Below, one piece after another: positions 59,952 through 64,000 of a stretch of 64,000 bases of DNA (positions are counted from its first letter, which is position 1; the number at the start of each line of letters is the position of its first letter). The notes under the pieces are model-generated. The model saw only the letters and a list, made by a program, of their open reading frames with translations. It was not told the origin of the DNA and did not search any database. Source of the DNA: Mesorhizobium loti CJ3sym (lineage in GTDB: Bacteria > Pseudomonadota > Alphaproteobacteria > Rhizobiales > Rhizobiaceae); assembly GCF_000472785.1 (NCBI RefSeq), contig NZ_AXAL01000008.1, positions 124,001 to 188,000 on the forward strand, in the 5' to 3' direction. A program made the translations under genes and the position numbers.

Positions 59952-61034
59952 ATGAACTCGATCAAATCGACGGCGCTGGAGCCGACCCGCTCGGAACTGT
60001 CAGGGCTGAGCTTTGGCCAGAAGGCGGCGCGCTACCTGCCGGTCTATGGCCTGCCGATCTTGACGCTGCTGCTGATCCTGCTGTTCTCGCTGCTCCTGCC
60101 GCGTACCTTCCCGACGCTGCTCAATTTGCGTTCAATCGTCTCCGACAAGGCGATCATCGCCTTGCTGTCGCTGGCGGCGATGATCCCCATGGCTTCGGGC
60201 CGCATCGACCTGACGGTTGGCTACGGCATCGTGCTGTGGCATATCCTGGCCATCAGCCTGCAGACCGCCTTCGGCATCCCCTGGCCGATCGCGGTGTTGA
60301 TCGTCTTGCTGCTCGGCGTCGTCACCGGCTTCATCAACGGCCTGCTGGTCGAGGTGGCGCGCATCGATTCCTTCATCGCCACGCTCGGCACCGGAACCGT
60401 GCTCTATGCTTTGGCCATGTGGTACACGGGCGGCCGGCAGGTCGTCGGCGTGCTTCCCGAAGGCTTCCTTGCCCTCAACGGCACGATGCTGTTCGGCCTG
60501 CCTATCACCGGCTACTACGTCATCGTCCTGGCGCTGGTGATGTGGCTTGTGCTCGAATACATGCCGATTGGCCGCTACCTCTACGCCATCGGCGCCAATC
60601 CCAAGGCCGCCGCGCTCAATGGCATACCGGTGCAGAAATTCGTCATGGGCGCCTTCGTCGCCTCCGGCGCGCTGACGGCGCTGGGTGGTGTGCTGCTTGC
60701 CTCGAAGCTTCGCATCGGCCAAGCCAGCGTCGGCCTCGAATATCTCCTGCCGGCGCTGGTCGGTGCCTTCCTGGGGTCGACCACCATCAAACCCGGTCGG
60801 GTCAATGTCTGGGGCACGATCATCGGCGTCGTCATCCTCGCCGCCGGCATTTCCGGCATCCAGCAATTCGGCGGCTCGTTCTGGGTCGAGCCGCTATTCA
60901 ATGGCGTCACCCTGCTCGTCGCGATCGGCATTGCCGGCTACGCGCAGCGGCGCCGGGGCGCTGTCGTGCCGCCCCAGGCATCCGCCAATCAACCAGTTGC
61001 CCACCAACCAACAAAGACAAACGACAATGCTTAA
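59952..61034 (+). CDS. RbsC-like sugar ABC transporter permease
   Basis: A 360-residue permease with about eight to ten spans: MASGRIDLTVGYGIVLWHI, FIATLGTGTVLYALAMWYTGGRQVV, IGRYLYAIGANPKAAALNGIPVQK, LGGVLLASKLRIGQASVG. GAGGAG lies 5 bp upstream and the gene starts 9 bp after the ATPase stop. Confidence 0.92.
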   Translation: MNSIKSTALEPTRSELSGLSFGQKAARYLPVYGLPILTLLLILLFSLLLPRTFPTLLNLRSIVSDKAIIALLSLAAMIPMASGRIDLTVGYGIVLWHILAISLQTAFGIPWPIAVLIVLLLGVVTGFINGLLVEVARIDSFIATLGTGTVLYALAMWYTGGRQVVGVLPEGFLALNGTMLFGLPITGYYVIVLALVMWLVLEYMPIGRYLYAIGANPKAAALNGIPVQKFVMGAFVASGALTALGGVLLASKLRIGQASVGLEYLLPALVGAFLGSTTIKPGRVNVWGTIIGVVILAAGISGIQQFGGSFWVEPLFNGVTLLVAIGIAGYAQRRRGAVVPPQASANQPVAHQPTKTNDNA

Positions 61035-61047
61035 TGGGAGAAGAAAC

Positions 61048-62145
61048 ATGCATCGCAGAACAGTCCTTCAGCTCGGCGTCGCCTGCCTGGCGCTTGGCAT
61101 TGCCTCGAACGCGCTGGCCGACCCGATGGCCGACGCCAAGGCGGTGGTCGACAAATATGCCAGCAAGGTCGACAAATGGGATGGCCCGACGACCGGACCG
61201 AAGGGCGCGGCCGGCAAGACGATCGTGGTGCTCGGCGCCGATATGAAGAACGGCGGCATCCTCGGCGTCACCAAGGGCGTCGAGGAAGCGGCGGCAGCAC
61301 TTGGCTGGACTGTCAAGACGCTTGACGGCGCCGGCTCCATCGGCGGCCGCACCGCGGCCTTCGGCCAGGCGCTGGCGCTCAATCCCGACGGCATTATCAT
61401 CAACGGCTTCGATGCCGTGGAGCAGAAGCCGGCGATGGAGCAGGCCAGGGCGGCCAAGATTCCGATGGCGGCATGGCATGCCGCGCCGACGGTTGGCCCG
61501 ATCGATGATCTCGGCATCGTCGCCAACGTCTCGACCGATCCGATGGAAGTGTCGAAGGCTGCCGCCGACTGGGCTTTTGTCGACGCCAAGGGCAAGCCCG
61601 GTGTCATCATCTTCACCGACTCGACCTACCAGATCGCCATCGCCAAGGCCGACCGCATGAAGAAGGAAATCGAGGATCTCGGCGGCAAAGTGCTCGAATA
61701 TGTCGACACCCCGATCGCCGAAACCTCGCAGCGCATGCCGCAGCTCACGACGTCGCTGCTGCAGAAATACGGCGACCAGTGGACTCACTCATTGGCGATC
61801 AACGATCTCTATTTCGACTTCATGGGACCGTCACTGGCGGCGGCAGGAAAGTCGGGCACCGACGCGCCGATCAACGTGGCGGCGGGCGACGGTTCCGAAT
61901 CGGCCTACCAGCGCATCCGCTCCGGCCAGTTCCAGAAGGTGACCGTTGCCGAACCGCTGAACCTGCAAGGCTGGCAGCTCGTCGATGAACTCAACCGCGC
62001 CATGGCCGGCGAGAAATGGTCGGGCTACATTTCGCCGCTGCATGTTGTGACGTCGGACAATGTCGAATTCGACGGCGGGCCGGACAACCGGTTCGATCCG
62101 GGCAACGGCTACCGCGACCAGTACAAGAAGATCTGGGGCAAATAG
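61048..62145 (+). CDS. Periplasmic sugar-binding protein of the ABC transporter
   Basis: A 365-residue protein with a signal peptide ending near NALA-DPM (about residue 24). The mature part has the type 1 periplasmic-binding fold: TIVVLGADMKNGGILGVTKGVEEAA, ALNPDGIIINGFDAVEQKPAMEQA, PINVAAGDGSESAYQRIRSGQFQKVTVAEPLNLQGWQ. It follows the permease by 13 bp. The ligand is likely a sugar or sugar acid; it is not an identifiable named subfamily. Confidence 0.9.
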   Translation: MHRRTVLQLGVACLALGIASNALADPMADAKAVVDKYASKVDKWDGPTTGPKGAAGKTIVVLGADMKNGGILGVTKGVEEAAAALGWTVKTLDGAGSIGGRTAAFGQALALNPDGIIINGFDAVEQKPAMEQARAAKIPMAAWHAAPTVGPIDDLGIVANVSTDPMEVSKAAADWAFVDAKGKPGVIIFTDSTYQIAIAKADRMKKEIEDLGGKVLEYVDTPIAETSQRMPQLTTSLLQKYGDQWTHSLAINDLYFDFMGPSLAAAGKSGTDAPINVAAGDGSESAYQRIRSGQFQKVTVAEPLNLQGWQLVDELNRAMAGEKWSGYISPLHVVTSDNVEFDGGPDNRFDPGNGYRDQYKKIWGK

Positions 62146-62182
62146 GCGCCGACGAGTACCTCTGCCAGCGGGCAGGACGGTC

Positions 62183-62214
62183 AACGGCCGGCGGTCAACC
62201 CGCCGGCCGTTCTG
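62183..62214. terminator. Terminator between the ABC operon and the LacI gene
   Basis: AACGGCCGGCGG / CCGCCGGCCGTT stem around TCAAC, followed by CTGTTT; the two genes are convergent here, so it may work in both directions. Confidence 0.8.
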
Positions 62215-62226
62215 TTTCGCCAAGGC

Positions 62227-63252
62227 TCAGGCCGTATGACGCGCGATCACCTTTGGCGTCATGCCGACGACCACCCGGTCGTCAGGCGCCCGGCGCCCGT
62301 TGAGCAGGTCGAGTACGAGGTCGGCGACACGGATTCCGATCTCGTGCGCCTCGACATCGATCGTGGTGATCGACGGCACCGACTGCTCGGCGAGGTCATA
62401 AGCGCCAAAGCCGGCGATCGCGACCTCCTCGGGGACTCGGATGCCGCGCCGCAGGCATTCCATAAGCGCACCGAACGCGGAAAGATCCGACACGCACATC
62501 ACCGCCTGCGTGTCCGGCCAGCGCGAAATCATCTCGACCATGGCGGTGGCACCCTCGCGCATCGATATCGGCGGCACGCCGGAGGCAATGATGCGCGACC
62601 CATCGAGGCCGCGTTCCTGCAGTGCCGCGACGAAGCCGCGCCGGCGATCGAGGCCACGCGTGTCGCGCGATGTGTCACCGCCGATGAAGCCGAGCCTCGA
62701 ATAGCCACGTGCGACGAAATGGTCGACCATCAGCCGTCCGGCCTCGGCATTGGAGAAGCCGACAACGTGACCGATCGGATCGTCCGGCAGGTCCCAGGTC
62801 TCCACCACCGGGACGCCGGCATTCTCGAGCATCTTGCGGCAGCGCGGCGTATGCCGTCCGCCGGTAACAATGATCGCCTCCGGCCGCCGCCGCAGCAGCT
62901 GGCCGACCAGACGCTCTTCTTCCTCGACATTGTAGTCGGTGAAGCCGAGCAGGATCTCCAGCCCGCTGTCACGCAGGCCCTCGGTCATGCCGCGCACCGT
63001 GTCGGCGAAATTGGCGTTGTTGATCGAGGGTATCGTCACCGCGACGAAACCCGACCGGCGTGATGACAGGTTCGCCGCAATGCTGTCGAAGACATAGCCG
63101 AGTTCGTCCGCAGCCCGTATGATACGGTCGCGCGTGTCTGCGCTGATGGAGGTATCGCGTTTGAAGGCGCGCGACACGGTCATCGTCGAGACGTTGGCGC
63201 GACGCGCGACATCGGCCATGGTCGGGCGTTTTGGCGAAGGCTGCATGGCCAT
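62227..63252 (-). CDS. LacI-family repressor (GntR-like gluconate/idonate regulator)
   Basis: A 341-residue LacI-type regulator: HTH PTMADVARRANVSTMTVSRAFKRDTSISADTRDRI, hinge GYVFDSIAANLSSRRSG, and periplasmic-binding-like effector domain (VAVTIPSINNANFADTVRGMTEGL, PDTQAVMCVSDLSAFGALMECLRRGI, ARHTA end). The palindrome ATGTTA-N4-TAACAT at the ABC promoter and a similar site immediately in front of its own start fit a GntR-type regulator. The effector is likely gluconate, idonate or 5-keto-gluconate, by context. Confidence 0.9.
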   Translation of the reverse strand: MAMQPSPKRPTMADVARRANVSTMTVSRAFKRDTSISADTRDRIIRAADELGYVFDSIAANLSSRRSGFVAVTIPSINNANFADTVRGMTEGLRDSGLEILLGFTDYNVEEEERLVGQLLRRRPEAIIVTGGRHTPRCRKMLENAGVPVVETWDLPDDPIGHVVGFSNAEAGRLMVDHFVARGYSRLGFIGGDTSRDTRGLDRRRGFVAALQERGLDGSRIIASGVPPISMREGATAMVEMISRWPDTQAVMCVSDLSAFGALMECLRRGIRVPEEVAIAGFGAYDLAEQSVPSITTIDVEAHEIGIRVADLVLDLLNGRRAPDDRVVVGMTPKVIARHTA

Positions 63253-63268
63253 ACGTTATCGATATCAC
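63253..63268. promoter_or_regulatory. Degenerate GntR-like operator abutting the LacI start
   Basis: ACGTTA-TCGA-TATCAC differs from the consensus ATGTTA-N4-TAACAT at three of twelve arm positions and touches the ATG at 63252, suggesting autorepression. The 42-bp gap to the idnD-like stop holds nothing else. Confidence 0.5.
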
Positions 63269-63294
63269 TGTGGAATGCAACGCACCGTCGCGGC

Positions 63295-64000
63295 TTACGA
63301 GAAGGCGATCTGAACCTTCATTGCCTGGCTGCGGTCGTTGGCAAGTTCGAAGCCTGACAACGCCTCGGCGAATGCCACGGTGTGGGTGATCAGAGGCTTT
63401 ACGTCGATGAGCCCCTTGCGCATCAACTCGACGCCCACGGCGAATTCCGGATGGAAGCGGAACGACCCGTTGATCGACAGTTCCTTGGCAGTGACCACTG
63501 ACATCGGCAATGCCATCTCCGCACCACCAAGGCCGAGCTGAACGATCGTGCCGCGCGGCCGCAGCGCCGCGATGCCAAGCGCCAGCGCTGAGGCGGCTCC
63601 TGAACATTCATAGAGGATGTCGAACGTCCCCTTGTCGGCGAAATAAGGCGCTAGCCCGTCCGGATCGGTTCGTGTGTTGATCGTGCTGTCGGCGCCGGCA
63701 CGCTTGGCCATGGACAGGGTAAAATCGGTGATATCGACGGCGACGATCTCGGCGGCGCCCGCGCGCCGCGCGCAGAGGATCGACAACAGGCCGATCGGCC
63801 CACAGCCAGTCACCAGCACACGCTTGCCCAGCATCTCGCCGGCCCTGCGCGTCGCGTGGAGACAAACCCCCAGCGGCTCGGCCATCGCCGCTTCGGCAGC
63901 ACTCAACCCATCCGCCGGCACGCATTGCGGCGCGTCCGCCACCAGCATTTCGCGGAACGCGCCCTGTATGTGCGGGAATGGCATGGCGCTGCCGTAGAAG
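63295..64000 (-). CDS. L-idonate 5-dehydrogenase-like zinc dehydrogenase (5' truncated by window)
   Basis: Only the C-terminal 234 residues are visible. It shows the MDR catalytic-domain pieces FYGSAMPFPHIQGAFREMLVAD, the coenzyme fold VLVTGCGPIGLLSILCARRAGAAEIVAVDITDF and FRFHPEFAVGVELMRKGLIDVKPLITHTV, as in idonate 5-dehydrogenases. The N-terminal part with the catalytic zinc ligands lies beyond the right edge. It lies upstream of, and co-oriented with, the LacI gene. Substrate by inference: idonate or a related sugar acid. Confidence 0.85.
   Translation of the reverse strand, partial: FYGSAMPFPHIQGAFREMLVADAPQCVPADGLSAAEAAMAEPLGVCLHATRRAGEMLGKRVLVTGCGPIGLLSILCARRAGAAEIVAVDITDFTLSMAKRAGADSTINTRTDPDGLAPYFADKGTFDILYECSGAASALALGIAALRPRGTIVQLGLGGAEMALPMSVVTAKELSINGSFRFHPEFAVGVELMRKGLIDVKPLITHTVAFAEALSGFELANDRSQAMKVQIAFS

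Overview
The window looks like a chromosomal segment of an alphaproteobacterium of the order Rhizobiales, most likely Mesorhizobium or a close relative. The basis is gene content and recalled family resemblance, not a search: high-GC codon use, PhyR, HWE histidine kinases, TrcR, ZapA followed by transketolase, RluD followed by a RpoH1-type sigma factor, several sugar ABC transporters, DUF1127 and DUF1192 proteins, and short palindromic intergenic repeats of rhizobial type. No phage, insertion sequence, CRISPR array or large foreign island was seen.

Layout. 1-5073: a general-stress neighbourhood with the end of phyR, a DUF1328 membrane peptide, an HWE kinase, small orphan genes and a CHASE-HWE kinase; three of these genes have exact GGAAC-N16-CGTT (EcfG-type) promoters. 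5152-10018: a xylose-type ABC transporter (xylF, xylH, single-domain ATPase) divergent from a ROK regulator, with two operator-like palindromes between them. 10198-15399: pstS-pstC-pstA-pstB-phoU-phoB with a Pho box, but no phoR inside the window. 15922-20115: a 1397-residue soluble multi-PAS hybrid kinase. 20299-25726: small secreted, stress-linked and detoxification genes (two more EcfG-like promoters, two VOC proteins, a GST with a histone-H1-like tail) and tRNA-Glu(CUC). 25752-30643: rluD, rpoH, an MBL-fold enzyme, a 1-Cys peroxiredoxin, zapA and DUF4164. 30904-38611: central carbon genes tkt, gap, pgk and class I aldolase, interrupted by a K+/H+ antiporter. 38781-44141: DUF899, an SGNH hydrolase, a VOC enzyme, DUF1127, a DJ-1/PfpI protein, an MGMT-like protein and a WYL regulator, with two near-identical 10-11 bp inverted repeats that suggest an undescribed small regulon. 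44205-57350: TrcR, a LuxR-type regulator, quinone oxidoreductase, an MFS transporter, an ArsR gene, a gst-arsR-snoaL-SRPBCC operon, an HxlR/hydrolase divergent pair, GlcG-like, rpmF, mtgA and ispA. 57391-64000: a sugar-acid locus (SMP-30 lactonase, RbsABC-type transporter, LacI/GntR-type repressor, partial L-idonate 5-dehydrogenase) with GntR-like operators.

The most noteworthy signals are regulatory and structural rather than single exotic genes: clustered EcfG promoters, the paired CTCCTGACAG/CTGTCAGGAG operators around the DUF1127-DJ-1-MGMT-WYL group, two copies of a 144-bp element whose internal hairpin shows compensatory changes, two further palindromic repeat families, and paired ROK and GntR-like operators. 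Both window edges cut genes (phyR at the left, idnD-like at the right).
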